DNA from: Bryum argenteum
Lineage: Eukaryota; Streptophyta; Bryopsida; Bryales; Bryaceae
NCBI GenBank assembly: GCA_037043015.1
Contig: CM073323.1
Location: 24,952,758 to 25,016,757, forward strand
DNA: 64,000 bases
Direction of reading: 5' to 3'
Positions 22,301-35,251 of the stretch are shown here, in pieces (the stretch's first letter is position 1; every line of letters begins with the position of its first letter). Under the pieces are notes generated by a model. That model was not told the origin of the DNA. It saw nothing but the letters and a program-made list of their open reading frames with translations, and did not search any database. The position numbers were made by a program, and so were the translations under genes.

Positions 22301-22663
22301 GAGCATCCCCACCCACTCATGAACTGAACTGAAAAGTGGATGTAGAGTAGTTCAGTTGAGGCCGAATTGCCCCACCAACCGGCAAAACGGATACCCTGAA
22401 CTACTCTACATCCGTTTTTTTAAGGTTGACTTGCAAAAGGGAGGTGTTTTGCAAGGAGGTGGGCACGCCTGAACTCTGAATGAGACAATGCATAACAAAT
22501 TGGGGAGGAAACTGCGGGGCTTTGTCACCCACTAAAAGTCACTCACAGAAACTCAATCACGAGTTCATGGGTGGGGCTCCTCCTCCGCCCTCACTATTCA
22601 GGGTGATAGATTTTATATGCATATGTTGGATTCAGTCAGGGCTCCCTCTGGGTGGGCATGCCC
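22301..22663. mobile_element. Probable MITE with GRGCAT...CCACCCA ends
   Basis: The left end GAGCATCCCCACCCA (22301-22315) faces the right end TGGGTGGGCATGCCC (22649-22663), a 15-bp inverted repeat with two mismatches. A second inverted pair uses ACCCACTCATGAACT and the complement of GTTCATGGGTGGGG near 22562. The ends resemble the TTA-flanked elements at 45053 and 46358. A target duplication is not obvious. No coding sequence is present. Confidence 0.5.
22338..22413. repeat. Perfect 18-bp inverted repeat, hairpin with 40-nt loop
   Basis: GGATGTAGAGTAGTTCAG (22338-22355) is the exact complement of 22396-22413. The right arm is followed by G and a run of seven T. An RNA copy would form a long stem. 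It lies inside the putative MITE. Confidence 0.85.
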
Positions 22664-24900
22664 TGATATAAAGTGGCCCTTAGTCTCCTGTCCCATTTTT
22701 GAGGTTACTCCCTCTGTCTCTAGAAAACTATATTCTGTCTCTAGAAAACTATATTCTGCAAAAAATGGATGGTTTTTTTTTTTTTCTTTCTTTCTTTCTT
22801 TATTGATTAGGATCACTCAATAATATGGTAAGTTGGATATGGTTTAAATCGTTTGGATTACTCATTAATATCAAATTTTGGTTTCTTTGTGAGACTAGAC
22901 ACTTGTACAAAAGTGTCCATCAAACACCCTTAATCACACTTGTGGATAGACCCCAAGCGCTTAGTACACCCCCCGTACTAAGTACAGGAGCGGGTGTAAA
23001 ACACCACTCCTAGAAAACTAGCACTTTTGTTAGATTGAATCCATAAAAAGAAGCTGGTGGGTAATGCAAAAAATGAGTTGGAAGTGATGGCAGATGAAGA
23101 GGTGACGAGCAGTCGTTAACGGACGGTATTCCAACGCAAGAGTGTGAGGTGGGAACGGGTACGTAGATGGAAACGATTGCATCAACATGGTTGTTGAAAG
23201 CTATGTGGGCCGCTCTCAAAGTCTTGAAGACATACAATAGCCCCTAGTACCGCCAACACATCATGTATAGGATAATCTTCGTTCTGGATATGTATAGGAT
23301 GATCACGACATTGTAGACAAAACTACATAGCTTCACGTGCTAATTGGAGGGTACTAAATGTTGCTTTACACTATCGACCATGAAAATTGACCTCACGACA
23401 ACCTTTTAAAACTTGTGATTTGAGAGTAAGTGCTCTTAGTCTCGTTTGGCTTTACACGACCTTGAAAAAAGGAGAATGACAACTTACTTTGAGATCCCCA
23501 AAGTATGCTAAACTTTCCATAATGAATATTTTTTTCATGGTCTCCTTGATTATAGGTGAGTCGAAGCAAATGCCTCAACTCAATTACAGTTAAGGAGGCC
23601 ATGAGGCTTAAAATTTATTTATAGAGTTCAATCATTCAAGAAGAAAGGAGGAAAGAAGGCTAGGGTAAAAGAGAGAATGATGAGGATTTATATTAGAGAA
23701 ATTGAGCTTGAAATTGTCTTGCTCCAAATCCACTTTACATGACAAGAGTGACCAAGCTACTCAGAAATTCATTTTTGATTTATCATGGTCACGGCTCTAA
23801 ATCATGTAAAGGGCACCTATATTCCATGCAATTTTCGTGCATGAACCAACTCATCATGACATCTTTTGTCATTTTTTGATGTTAATTGCCTTGATATAGT
23901 GATGAAGCATGAGACTTTATGTCCTAATCTCCATTAATGAATTTAAGAATTTTAAGCACACGAGCTTCCCCATTAGGTATACTCGCGCCCTTTACTCAAG
24001 ACATTTTTCCTCTAGTGAGAGTTTATACCAAATCGAGGATTTTTTCAAAGATCTCCATCAGATTTCTCAGATTTTTTTTAGATTTTACTCAGTATATATA
24101 GTCTCGACCCTCAAATGTGTTAATTTCCTTTATGTCGATAAACCAATTCAAGATCTTACAGTCACAACTTAAAGATCTTTTAAAAAAATATACCAATCTC
24201 TTCAGGTATCGTAAACTATCGAGTGACTCAAAAAGCCATGGGCGTATTAAAAATAGTTCAACTCAATACACTCATAGGCTTTAATTTCTACTAACAAGGA
24301 GTAATGCTCTAACTAAGATAAATGCACTTTAGATCCAACTCATCATGACATCTTTTGACATCATTTAAATCATTCCCTCACACAAATTCCCAATTATGAT
24401 ATTTTTTTTGCAATGAATAATCTCCAAAAAGAGAAAATAAGTTAATTTTTTCAGCTTTTGATTTCAAAGACTTGAGTTCATTCCAGGAAGATGCCACAGA
24501 ATCTCAAAGCCAAAACACTTGGAAAACAGGAACAACCCTTTTGAATGGACCAATACACAGAATACAAATGTCCGTCGAGCCTGATTTCGGATTGAGCGGG
24601 GACGTCCTTCCTATCTTGTCACTCCTGTTTGCGGATAGCGGGAGCTTGAGCCTTGCTCGTGCGCCACCTTTGGTCGCCTGTTCTCAATGCATTTTGAATA
24701 CTGGTCCGTGTTTTCTGTATATATCCCGATTGCTTAGGGTGCTGGTGATTCAATCAAACTGTCGGAAGCCAAACCCAATTTCTCTCGCTCCCTCTAGTAC
24801 CCACAATTTGAGTAGACCGTGACGGACTTTCCAGAGAAGTGTTGCACTTTTAGCCTGGTTTTCAACTAGTGCTTGTTCTGATTGCGAGTTTTGTAGGCAA
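22664..24900. other. AT-rich intergenic region with short simple repeats
   Basis: This contains a 21-bp tandem duplication (TTCTGTCTCTAGAAAACTATA twice, near 22713-22755) and a T-run followed by CTTT repeats at about 22769-22802. From 23000 to 24470 there is AT-rich DNA with no recognisable protein. The last few hundred bases should contain the promoter and first 5' UTR exon of the TOC159-family gene. Confidence 0.4.
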
Positions 24901-24947
24901 GCGATTGATTCTCAATTGAGGAGCGAACCGGATGGGTACCGGCTCTG

Positions 24948-25363
24948 GTAAGTTTGAGTGATTGGAGTTTTGGGGTTCGGGGTTTTGGAGGTTTATCACT
25001 GATTTTTTCTTACCGAGGCGGCGGTGTGGACGAGGATTTCGATTGGCATTCGATTGTCGATTATGCATTGATATTGTCGTCGTTACGATTTTGCCTTTCG
25101 GAGAGATATTTTGTTGGATTGAGGAACGCAGAAGGTGAAGTAGAATGTTGCTGAACTTTGTGTTGTTGCTTGCGTGGTGATAGATGATTGTGTGTGGAGA
25201 AGTTGAGGCAAATGAGATTTTTCCATTCGTAGTCAGTGGCGGTGAGTACAGCTTCGACGTTTTTGTAAAGCTTGTGGTTTTTGGATTGAGCAGAGATTAG
25301 GGCATGTTTCTTTCTAGGTCAACATAGTTTTTGGTTCAATTTTCTCCAACCTGTTCATTGCAG
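24948..25363 (+). other. Probable 5' UTR intron of the TOC159-family gene
   Basis: CTCTG followed by GTAAGT at 24948, and TTCATTGCAG ending at 25363, give a consensus intron of 416 bp located 22 bp before the start codon. The preceding GCTCTGG stretch would be the leader exon. No transcript evidence is available. Confidence 0.55.
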
Positions 25364-25385
25364 AGTAAGGGACAATTTGATAGGG

Positions 25386-28300
25386 ATGGACGCCTTACGC
25401 AAGCTCAGTAGCCTGGGTAGGAACCGGGGCGAAAGTAGCTCTCTGAAGGTTGAGAAGAGCTCTGTTGAAGCAGAAAAGAGGTTCAGGGAAGAAGACGATG
25501 AGCCAAAGACACCGGCGCTCACTCCCATTAGGGTGCGCACACGAGACGATGAAGAAGAAAGCGTTGGGAGTGCAGACAGTTTCGACAGTGCGTTGGAAAG
25601 GATGGCAGCCTCTTCAATCACAAGCTTTGAGCCTCCGAGTCCCGTAGGCTCCGTCGGCCACCATTTTGAGCGTGGGAGTGTCGAGGGTTTACCACAAGGA
25701 GGAAACTCATACGATGACTCCTACGACGACGAAGAAAGTGAGGAAGAAGAGACTACCAGTGGTAGCCGCTCCGAATATTCCTCCAGCGCTAGCAACACGG
25801 AAGATGAAGCCTATTCTACTCGAGCCACATTCGTGCGAGCAAGGACCGAAGACCATGGTAAGCTTGAATTTTCGATACTCTGTTTAGCAATTTTGGATAT
25901 CCCACTCGGGCACTTTTGCCCAATTTGACACTATGAATCATTGGTCTTGTAGAGGTCGAGGCATGGCTGATTAGGGGTTGATGGCTTACAGGAGATTATG
26001 AGGATGAGTTTGAGGAGGCATACAATGGAGGGATTGATTCGGACATTGCTGAGTCGGCTCGAAGAAGGGAGGAGGAGGCAGAGGCTAGAGTTTCTCTTCA
26101 GAATGCGTCAACTTCAACTGTGAACAACGACGACGACGAAGGTTTCATCGTCAAAGTCCCAGTGACAGAATCGAAGTACGAGGTGTACGAGGATACACTG
26201 GAGGATCACGAGGAAGAAAGGATCATTAAAGTGGCCGGAGACAGTGAAGAAGATGAAGAAGAAGTTGAACCTCGTGTTATTGTCAAGAAAGAATTGCCCA
26301 GGGATGTCGTGGAAGATCGGAGGTTGCTTGCGAACGCTACAATGAGAGCACTTGATCCAGAACTGCCTGCTGGTGGTGTGGAAAGACAAGCAAGCTCACA
26401 CCAACTTAGTTTGACGAGGGCTGGCTACTCGGGTGGCTCGGATGCTGATGCGGAGGATGAGTATTATGAAAACGAGGAGGATGATGATGAAGACGATGGT
26501 GCACAAGCGGCTGGAAGATTTCGTAAGTTGAACCCACGATTCCGATTCCCTTAATTATGATTCAGCTTGCGATCGAAGTGGTGCATCATAGTGTAAGATA
26601 TGTTGCTAGTGAGAATGTCGGTAGCGAAAAACCATGCACAATCATACGGAAGTTCTAAAATAACACATAACGTGGTTGTCAAATCCTAAAACCCGAAGTG
26701 TTGTTTTGGAAGTATTTTACTTCAGTTTCGGCCATCCAGATGACTTTTATCTTACACGATGGGTAAAAATAGCTCTATCGCCTTTCCATTAGCTTTTGAG
26801 AAGTCTACCCCACATTCCAATTCTAAAACCTAAGATTTCTTATTACACAGATTATATTCGATTATATCCGTCCACCTGTTTCATTGCCAATGTAGTTCTC
26901 TACTCTTGCGTGAAGGGTTTCGCTTATCGTATTCGTCTCTTTTGCTTTTAGGGTTTTGACTATTGAATCCAAATCGCGCCCTTTCGCTCAATGAAAAGAA
27001 TTTAGTTAAAAACCAGGCCTCGAAAATCGAGTTTGCTCACAAACAGAGGCTTTAGTACTTTATCTTCAAGATGTGATGTTGAAGTTGATACGTGAATATC
27101 GATTGAGTGTCCAGCTCGTAGGTTTGCATCTTAGCAAGTGTGTTTCTTAGCAAGGATACTCGTAACCCTCAAGTGCTGTTGGCTTTCTCTGATCTATGCA
27201 GGGTACTTATTCATTTGGATGTTGCAGGGTCTGGAATGGAGAGTGCAAACAAGCCATCGTTGGGTACAGCTGGGCCCTCGTTGCCCTCGTTGCCCACATT
27301 GCCGAATCGACCAACTAGAAAAGCAATAGCAGAGACAACTGGGAGGACGATGCAAGACCCGAATGTGAGGTCACCAACCCAGGTCGCATCGACAACCATC
27401 GATGTGACCACGATCAACGAGATCAACGAAAACAACGAAACGAGAGAAAAGCTTCAGAATATCAGGGTGAAGTTCTTGCGGCTAGCTCACCGTCTCGGAC
27501 ATTCCCCACAGAACCAGATTGTAGCTCAAGTGTTGTACCGCCTAGGATTAGCAGAGTCCTTGAGAGGTGGCGGCGGCACCACTAATCGCTCTGGAGTTTT
27601 CGGTTTCGATCGTGCTAATTCGCTGGCATTAGAGGCTGAAGCATCACACCAAGACGAGGAGCTCGACTTCGAGTGCACAATGCTGGTCTTGGGTAAGACT
27701 GGAGTTGGGAAAAGTGCCACTATCAACTCTATCTTCGATGAGCGCAAGTCTGTGACCAGCGCTTTCTATCCCTCCACGAGCAAAGTCCGTGAAATTGTGG
27801 GCACTGTGCAGGGCATGAAGGTACTGATTACTCTTACTAAAGACCCATAATTGTTCAATTTTCTTTTTCTTTTTTGACCAACACATGCAACGTTCAGTAG
27901 TGATTCTGGTGATATATAACTTGTGGGCACTTTTTTGAGGTTTTAGTATAATTGGTCTTTCTGGGGTTGTTCGGAGGCTCAGATTGCATTAGTTTTTGTG
28001 CAGATGAGGGTGATAGACACGCCAGGGCTGCTTCCATCACCGACAGAGCAAAGGCACAATGAGAAAATACTGGGACAAGTGAAGAGGTTCACAAAGAGAT
28101 GTGTACCGGATATAGTCCTCTACTTCGATCGTCTAGACATGCAGAGTCGAGACCTCGGTGACGTTTCAATGCTGCGCACGATCACGGAGGTTTTCGGAGC
28201 TCCATTGTGGTTCAACGCAATAGTGGTGTTAACCCACGCTGGTTCGGCGCCCCCCGATGGGTCAAATGGAGCTGCATTGAGTTACGACACGTTTGTGACA

Positions 28301-30084
28301 CAGCGGACACACATAGTGCAGCACATGATTCGGCAAGCGGCAGGTGACATGAGGCTGACGAACCCAGTGTCGTTGGTGGAGAATCACCCTGCTTGCCGAA
28401 CCAACCGCAGTGGCCAGAGAGTCCTGCCCAATGGTCAAATTTGGAAGAATCATCTTCTGCTGCTCTGCTTCGCCTCCAAGATTCTCGTCGAGGCTAACAC
28501 TTTGTTGAAGCTCTTCGAAACGACCACTGTCGGGAAGCCGTTTGGACAGCGGCCGAGGGTTCCACCTCTGCCGTTTCTACTCTCGTCTTTGCTCCAGTCT
28601 CGCGCCCAGTTGAGAATGCCGAATGAACAGCAAGGAGAGTCGGATGAATCGGATGATGATACTGATGACGATGAAGACGACATCAATGAGTATGATATGC
28701 TCCCACCCTTCAGGTACATCTCTCTCTTTTGAACTAGCAATCACCTAGTAGAGGAAAGTTTGAGCATTGCTGGAAGATCAGTTGAGGTACAAGAACCGAG
28801 TCTGTTCTGGGATTTATGCCACTTTGTAAGATTCTCATGCAATTTCATTTTAATGTTGCTGTTTTGCATTCTATTGTTGTAACGTCTGTTTCATTTTTTC
28901 TGAGTGTTGAGGGACTCACTTTCTAGTTCATGGACCAGGCCGCTTTCTAGAGAGGAACTGGAGGAACTTACTAAAGAACAAAGGCAACAATATGCTGAGG
29001 AGCTTGCTGATCGAGAAAGACTATACCAAAAGAAGGAGTACAGGGAGCAGATTAAAAGAAGAAGAGAGATGAAGAGGCGAGCAGCAGCCATGCCCAACAA
29101 TGAGTCTCCCGAAGCTGGTCGCGACGGCGAGGAAGATGCTGGGCAAGCTGCTTCTGTTCCCGTGCCCATGCCAGACATGGCTTTGCCACCTTCATTTGAT
29201 TCTGACAATCCCACGCACAGGTAGACCTAAATTACTCCACACATTCCTTCAGTAGTCATTTGCAGTGAACCAATTTATATGTATCGCATTAATCTTTAAT
29301 TTGCAGATACCGATACTTGGAGACTGCCAATCAGTGGCTGGTGCGCCCTGTTCTGGATACCCACGGCTGGGACCACGATGCAGGCTACGATGGTCTCAAC
29401 GTGGAGAAGACGTTCGTGATTAAGGACAAGATCCCTGCTTCCATTACAGGTCAAGTGACGAAAGACAAGAAGGAAGCCCAGGTACATTTGGAAGCGGCAG
29501 CTTCCTTAAAGCTCGCAGAACGCATAATGACACTCACCGGATTCGAAGTACAAACGATTGGCAAGGACCTGGGGTACACATTGCGAGCGGAGACTCGTTT
29601 CAGCAACTTCAAGAGGAACAAGACGACGGCGGGGCTGACGTGCACGGTGCTCAAGGACACGATTGCGGGAGGGATGAAGCTGGAGGACAGCATTTTGATC
29701 GGGAAGAGGATAAAGATGGTGGTGAATGGAGGGGTTTTGACAGGGAAGGGAGACAAGGCGTTCGGTGGAAGCCTGGAGGCAACATTGAGAGGGAAGGATT
29801 ATCCTTTCACCCAGACGCTGTCGACGCTGGGCCTGTCAGTGATGGACTGGCACGGCGACCTGGCCATCGGCGGGAACTTGCAGTCGCAGTTCATGGTGGG
29901 GAAAACGTTGTTGGTGGGCAGGGCCAACTTGAACAACAGAGGCTCAGGCCAAATTACCCTCCGGGCCAGCAGCTCGGAGCAGCTGCAGATGGTTCTCGTA
30001 GCCATTGTACCCATTTTGAGGTCTCTCATCAACCTCCGTTTCGGCCGTGGTGATCAGCCTCCTCAGTCGCCTGCTTTGATTTGA
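25386..30084 (+). CDS. TOC159: TOC159-family preprotein receptor GTPase of the chloroplast outer envelope
   Basis: Six exons (25386-25857, 25992-26522, 27228-27820, 28004-28713, 28927-29220, 29307-30084) with consistent phases encode 1,125 aa. The protein recognises transit peptides at the outer envelope as part of the TOC complex. Residues 1 to about 330 are the acidic, disordered A domain, with long Asp/Glu/Ser runs. The G domain (about 420-740) has LGKTGVGKS (GKTGVGKS 490-497), DTPG (537-540) and the THAG guanine motif. NHPACRTNRSGQRVLPNGQIWK is typical of the family. The C-terminal M domain (from about 790) includes PSFDSDNPTHRYRYLE, RPVLDTHGWDHDAGYDGLNVE and a beta-rich end. The moderate A domain makes it closer in length to TOC120/TOC132 than to TOC159, so the paralogue is undecided. 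The start is the first ATG after the UTR intron. Confidence 0.95.
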
Positions 30085-31655
30085 TTGCCCAGGACAATAA
30101 CAACACTTTTCCTGACCCATTTTTAGAGAGCACTCCGGGGTGATTGAGCAGCATACTCCCCACATACATCAGTAACTTTTGGCTGTCGTCAGAGCCACCT
30201 TTATGTTGCAATCAGAAGAGATAAAGATAGCTTCATCCATGTTGTGTCGTCTACGGGTAGTTCATGTTCATCATACTGTTTGCAGACTTGGACTTCTTGA
30301 ATAGTTCCCAGATCCTCAAATTGACAATGCTCCACGAAAGTAGCTGCTTTGCGATCACCCTTGAAGCTTCGAGATTGATTCACCTCCAATGTTGCGTATG
30401 GTTTACACTTTGTGACAGATTCAGCGGTACCGTTATTCAGGCAAGTGGTCATACACACCACGCGCAGTAACCAAATTTAGTTTTATGCTGAAGCTCTGGT
30501 GCCAGCTTATCCCGATTATCGTCCTCCCAAATTCTCTTGAATCAATTCCCAGTTTATTACCAATTACATAAGATTGGATAGGAATTCCAATCTCGAGACT
30601 TCTTCAATTCCTATCCAATTTCAATATTAATTTTAATCTCATGGAAGTGGGATCTCGAGATCCCATATCATCTCTTTTGAACTAGATCTCATCTTGAGCT
30701 ATCGTGGATAAGAAGCGAGCTTAAGTTTATTGATCTATCAACAATGGAAGCTTGACCTACTGTAGAGTTCAGATTGAACCCATCGTGAGATACTTTCAAT
30801 CTCAGAATAGCAAATATTGTGTGCACCATTCTGATATGAAGTGATTAACTGCACTTTTATGCCAAGTTCTTAACCATGCAAGTGAGCTATTCCCTTTCCT
30901 CTTCATAATCCATGAATGTTCCTTCCTTTCAGTGTACAAATTTAGCAATTAGCTGTGTTTAGTTAACCGGAGGTAAAGCACAAGCAGGAAGCACGATCTT
31001 GAACAGGAGAAAATGGTATCTCACTGCGATGGTAGCATGATCGAAGTGTCTAGGAGTGATATCAGTGGGCTGTTGCATGTACAGGCAAAGATTTTGCACT
31101 TTAGCATCGGAGAAAGGAAAAAAAGAAAAGAAAAAGAAAGAAAAGCTTAGGCATCTTAAAATTTGTTACCACTGTTGATTGATGATCGAGGAGGTGCCTA
31201 AAACTTAATTAAATTTTTTATGATGAGAAGCGTGTCCACACGAAATGGAACGGAACAATCATCTTGAAATGCTCACCAAATTTGTCATGTCATTTCTCGT
31301 TTTCTGCAATCAAGCGGACACTAAATTTGTCGTGTAAGTTGCTTTATTGTTTTTCGAAACAAGCTCAGACACCAAATTTGGTCATGTTCGTGATTCTCGA
31401 CCATCTTCTTCTCCTGCGTGTGCTGATCGATTCATTTTATAGTTAAATTGCTTATTGCCAGCATTTCTTGCAACTTGAGCATCACGCACCCGTGCAAGTG
31501 AGTTTTGAAGCTCGCACGCCCACGTGTTTGAGCATCTCCTTATGATAATACTGCGTTGAATTTAGGCGATACTTGTGTCACTTGTTTGCCCTTATCTCTT
31601 CACTTTACTAGGGTTAGATTGCAGCTCTTTTACATTTGGAAGAGTGTTATATATA
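30085..31655. other. Intergenic region downstream of the TOC159-family gene
   Basis: The first few hundred bases are probably 3' UTR. Beyond that is AT-rich DNA with two ACCAAATTTG(T) repeats (near 31274 and 31371) and a purine-rich tract at about 31115-31148. No gene is supported. Confidence 0.4.
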
Positions 31656-31659
31656 AGAA

Positions 31660-31935
31660 GGGAAACTTCAACCTATTTAGAGGCTGGCGTAAATAGAGTT
31701 TTCGTTTGATTTTATTCTTGGATGTGTGGCTGTAGGTCATCACACACCAATGGCGGGACTACTAACCACTCTCGGGGTGAACACTATGCTAGTTCCTACC
31801 TAGCTACTAGTGCCTTAGAAATACCTGACATGGTGTCTCCCAAATGGCTTTGAGGTACCCGTACAACGAGGTCCAAGAACCCCTCACCATAGTTGGGTGG
31901 ACTATACGACGCTGGCATTGGGAATGGAACCCAAA
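31660..31935 (-). repeat. Dispersed repeat R1, copy 2
   Basis: The reverse complement matches copy 1 (2890-3475) without the MITE. Shared stretches are CAACCTATTTAGAG, the GGCGGGACTA core, AACACTATGCTAGT, and CCAAGAACCC...CACCATAGTTGGGTGGACTAT. The site equivalent to the MITE insertion reads CTAAGGCACTAGTAGCTAGG on the reverse strand. A TATATATAAGA word precedes the unit at about 31650. The 5S-like sequence is absent here. Confidence 0.65.
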
Positions 31936-32269
31936 GATTCATAACAGTACACAAAAGTTGTTGATTAGTGTTACTAAGGTTGTTCGTGAAGCATTACACT
32001 AAAACCCTCTTTACATTATAAATGAGAAGCCTTTAACCAAAGTTCACTTGGGCCTAGCCTATACTTGAGAGGCCAACGCTCGAGAAGCCATGGCCTTTGG
32101 GTGTAGTGTAAAGTAAGTAAAGGATGAAAGTTTTCATGTAAAGCTTTTCCTAAAATGATCTTTATACATAATAATTTATAGGTGGAGGTTTTTTAGACCG
32201 ATGGCTTCGTGGATTTCTAGCTAGGCCCACGTCCTAGAGGTAGGCCTAACTACAATTCAGTTGCTTTGA

Positions 32270-33180
32270 TCACTATGCAGAAGTTATAATCAAAGTGTGC
32301 AAAGGGTGAGAAGTTGCAGAAAAATGAGCACATGGTTGAGCGCACGGGCGTGTACAAGGGCTGCACACAAGGGTTGTGCGCAAGGGTTGCCCACAACCTA
32401 CACAAATGCCATGCACAAGGTTGGGCAAGGTTGCAAAAACTATGTGTAAGATTGCACTGACGTTGTAGTACAGTTGTAAAAACCCTCCAAGAAATGGTAC
32501 ACATATAGCAATAAAACTTACCCTAATTGTTGTGGTTCCGCCTAGCGCTATTGTCAAAAGCTTGTGATTCAGCCACCCTGTAACAAACCTCTAATAGGTT
32601 TGTCACCAACTCAACAATTTAGATAAACTAGGATGACACAACCAAAGAGCCCAACCTCCCAACAATAGGGAAGAGCTCACAACAAAAGAAAGCCTCTACC
32701 TTCTCACCCTCGAGCTTATATTTCACAAGTTCCTTCCTCAGGAACTAGAAGTCAATCTCTAATCTTTTACTTTCCTATCTCAAAAATAGATCTTATCAAT
32801 AGATCAACTAGAGTGATCTAACTCTTTCCATCATTTTAATATCCCAATCTGGAGTGGTCTAACTGCATTGCACCTCATCTTGAGTTGTCTAACTCTTGTG
32901 CACATGGTCTCAATCTGGAGTGATCTGACTCATGTGCACTAAAAATAGAGCTATGTAACTCCACTGCACATATTATCCACTTGGACTTATCTAACTCCAA
33001 TCCATTCATCCTCAACTGGGAGTTGTATGTCTCTTATCATCTTATCCTCTGCCACATGTCATCAGTAGATTAAATCATCAATCACTAATCTTAAGTCACA
33101 TGACACACTCAATAGTCAAAAGCTTGTGGCTCAGCTTACGCTATCGTGAAAAACTTGTGACTCCGCTCCTGTTTTTTTCA
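32270..33180. repeat. Degenerate short-repeat tract with duplicated border motif
   Basis: CAAGGGTTG/CAAGGTTG words recur at about 32355-32435. A motif TATTGTCAAAAGCTTGTGAT (about 32550) recurs as AATAGTCAAAAGCTTGTGGC at about 33110 and, more diverged, at about 33140. Between them, at about 32800-33010, a CTGGAGTGATCTAACTC-like phrase repeats irregularly. No coding sequence is present. The borders might be relics of an element's direct repeats. Confidence 0.4.
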
Positions 33181-33215
33181 CTAGCAAACAACTTCACTCG
33201 TACTATTGTTGATTT

Positions 33216-33430
33216 AACCCCTAAAGATCCAAGAAAGCCGAAATGGCTTTTTTGGGATTTCCGCAGGGACAAGTTTCAACCAACTTTGACCATTATAATC
33301 CCAAGACCTGAGCAAATGTAACGGTTGAAATTTGACATATAAGTGAAGGGTCAGGTTGACATCAGGATCCTAAAGTTGGATCTTCTTATTAATGCTTAGA
33401 TTGAGTTTTTTTGGGCTTGAAGTAGACAAG
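33216..33430 (+). repeat. Dispersed repeat R3, copy 1
   Basis: It begins CCCCTAAAGATCCAAGAAAG, then AAATGGCTTTTT, and ends near TTTTTTTGGGCTTGAAG. The same sequence occurs in reverse at 37620-37855. No coding sequence is present, and no clear terminal inverted repeats were established. Confidence 0.6.
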
Positions 33431-35034
33431 GGTCCTTTGTGATAATTTAGACAATTTTGTATCAAGGATCTCTATGGGTTAAACAAGTGGCTCCTTTCTT
33501 TTTCTCTCTCTTTATTGTTGTAGTAATTTACATGGGAAAAAACATTACCAAGATTTTAAGGCCAACAATCTTAAAGTTCTCCTTAGATACAATGCCTTCC
33601 AAGCAATGCCTAATGAAAACTTTGGTTGTTACAATCGTGCAAATGATAAACATCCAAATGTAGATTTTTGGGAGGAACTACAAATAGGCTTCGGTACTAG
33701 AAAGTTTCAAATTATTAATTTTTATGTTCACGCCCTAAGAGCCAATGCATAGAAGTAGAAAAATTGCAATTTTGAGGTTTCAAGCTCCAAAAAGCATGTG
33801 TTAAAGTCCTCCTTGACCATACATTGGAAAAAGTTCCAATGAATATAGTAAGGTGGCCACAATTTTCAGCAGAGGAAATCTACATGAATATTACCAGTAC
33901 AAGCAATACTCGTGCTTGGAGAAAATTAGTAGAGCAAGTGGAATCATCACTTTTGAACTCTTCTACGGTCACCCTGCCTATTCCCGTCCGCCTACCTAAA
34001 AGCGTGCACCCAAGATTCTTTCTTTCATAAAGATCTAACCTCCCTTGCATGTACCTCATGCAAACATAATTAGGGTGCCCGCTTTTAGGCTAACACTTCT
34101 AAAAATTGTATTTAATTATGTGTGTTTTTTTAGAGACCACAAAAATAGGGAAAGTGAGTCTTTTCCAATTCCTCATCCCTGAAAAATAGTAACCCACTCA
34201 TTTCTCTTTCCAAGTATATAGATTCCCTCAATTTCCCTTAAACGCACGAGAATAGGCATGCTGACCTTACAATGAGTTATGAATTTCTGAAGCTGAAAAT
34301 ATAGATATTCCTAAAATGGTGCCCCCAAAGTGACCCCTTATGATGTTTTCAGCGACTACATGATACTATTGCATGGGGAAGCTATTATGTACCTCTAAGT
34401 GAAGATCCTGCTCCATTTTAGACCACCGTAAAAACGGCGTACTGTTTATGGGTAAATTGGTGTATGTGCAATTATGGAGGAGAAATGGGGCAGGCAGGAG
34501 AGGCATTGAGTGGCGAGCTTCACCACTGACAAGCCAACACTTAATTTCGGTGCAATTATGGGTGCCTTTGCATGTCAGGCAGTCTGTTTTCTTTTCACGA
34601 TTTTTTTCATAATAAAATAACCAAACAATGTTAGTATTAATCATTTGTCAGCTTGTTTTAGTTTGACTGCATTTTTTACTGAAAAATCTTGACCGTCATT
34701 GGAGGCTTGTCACCACCACCGACAATGAAACTGGGTTTCTCTCGAAACTGTAATCATTCTTAGCCTCAACTGCCATTCTAGAATGAACCCATGATCATTG
34801 CCCTGCACCTGGAGACCCAGCTTTATCACTTACACTCTTGGACCAAATTGGCAAAGACCATCTTGGCATTGATGGAAAATAAACTAATAGAAAATAGTTG
34901 TGTGGGTGTTAATGGAAAAGTGTGGAGTTTTTACCAAGTTGAAATGACACTTTTGACTAAGATGTGGTGGAATGAGACAGTCTTGATGGAAATACTGGTA
35001 GGAAGCTTGGTGAAAATTGCACACACTTGCTCTA
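33431..35034. other. Intergenic AT-rich region with possible coding relics
   Basis: A plus-strand stretch at about 33530-33760 translates in one frame into an unbroken protein-like sequence of about 70 residues (including NAFQAMPNENFGCYNRAND). It is then interrupted by stops. I cannot assign it. No intact gene is visible up to the MITE at 35035. Confidence 0.3.
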
Positions 35035-35251
35035 CACTAAATTTGATAATTAGTGTTAGATTACTATAAGATTTGAAAATGCTATAAGTTTTTACTTTTG
35101 TTTAAAAAGATTTACCAAGAGCATTGATTATGATACTATATAAGGACCCCCATCTTGGCCAATATAGTGGGTAAATTTATTAAACAACAGTAAAAACTTA
35201 TAACATGTTTATGTAAATTAGTGTATCTAACACTAATTATCAAATTTAGTG
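35035..35251. mobile_element. 217-bp MITE, copy A (TA-flanked, CACTA-starting ends)
   Basis: The terminal inverted repeat begins CACTAAATTTGATAATTAG and is mirrored at the right end. TA dinucleotides at 35033-35034 and 35252-35253 form the target duplication. Copies of exactly the same length are at 38041 and 55089. The element is non-coding. TA duplication points to Tc1/mariner-like mobilisation, whereas the CACTA ends resemble CACTA elements, whose duplications are normally 3 bp. Confidence 0.85.

Noticed and set aside
22613..22823. Frame with poly-Phe or KKKEK translation
   Set aside because: It derives from a T/CTTT simple repeat.
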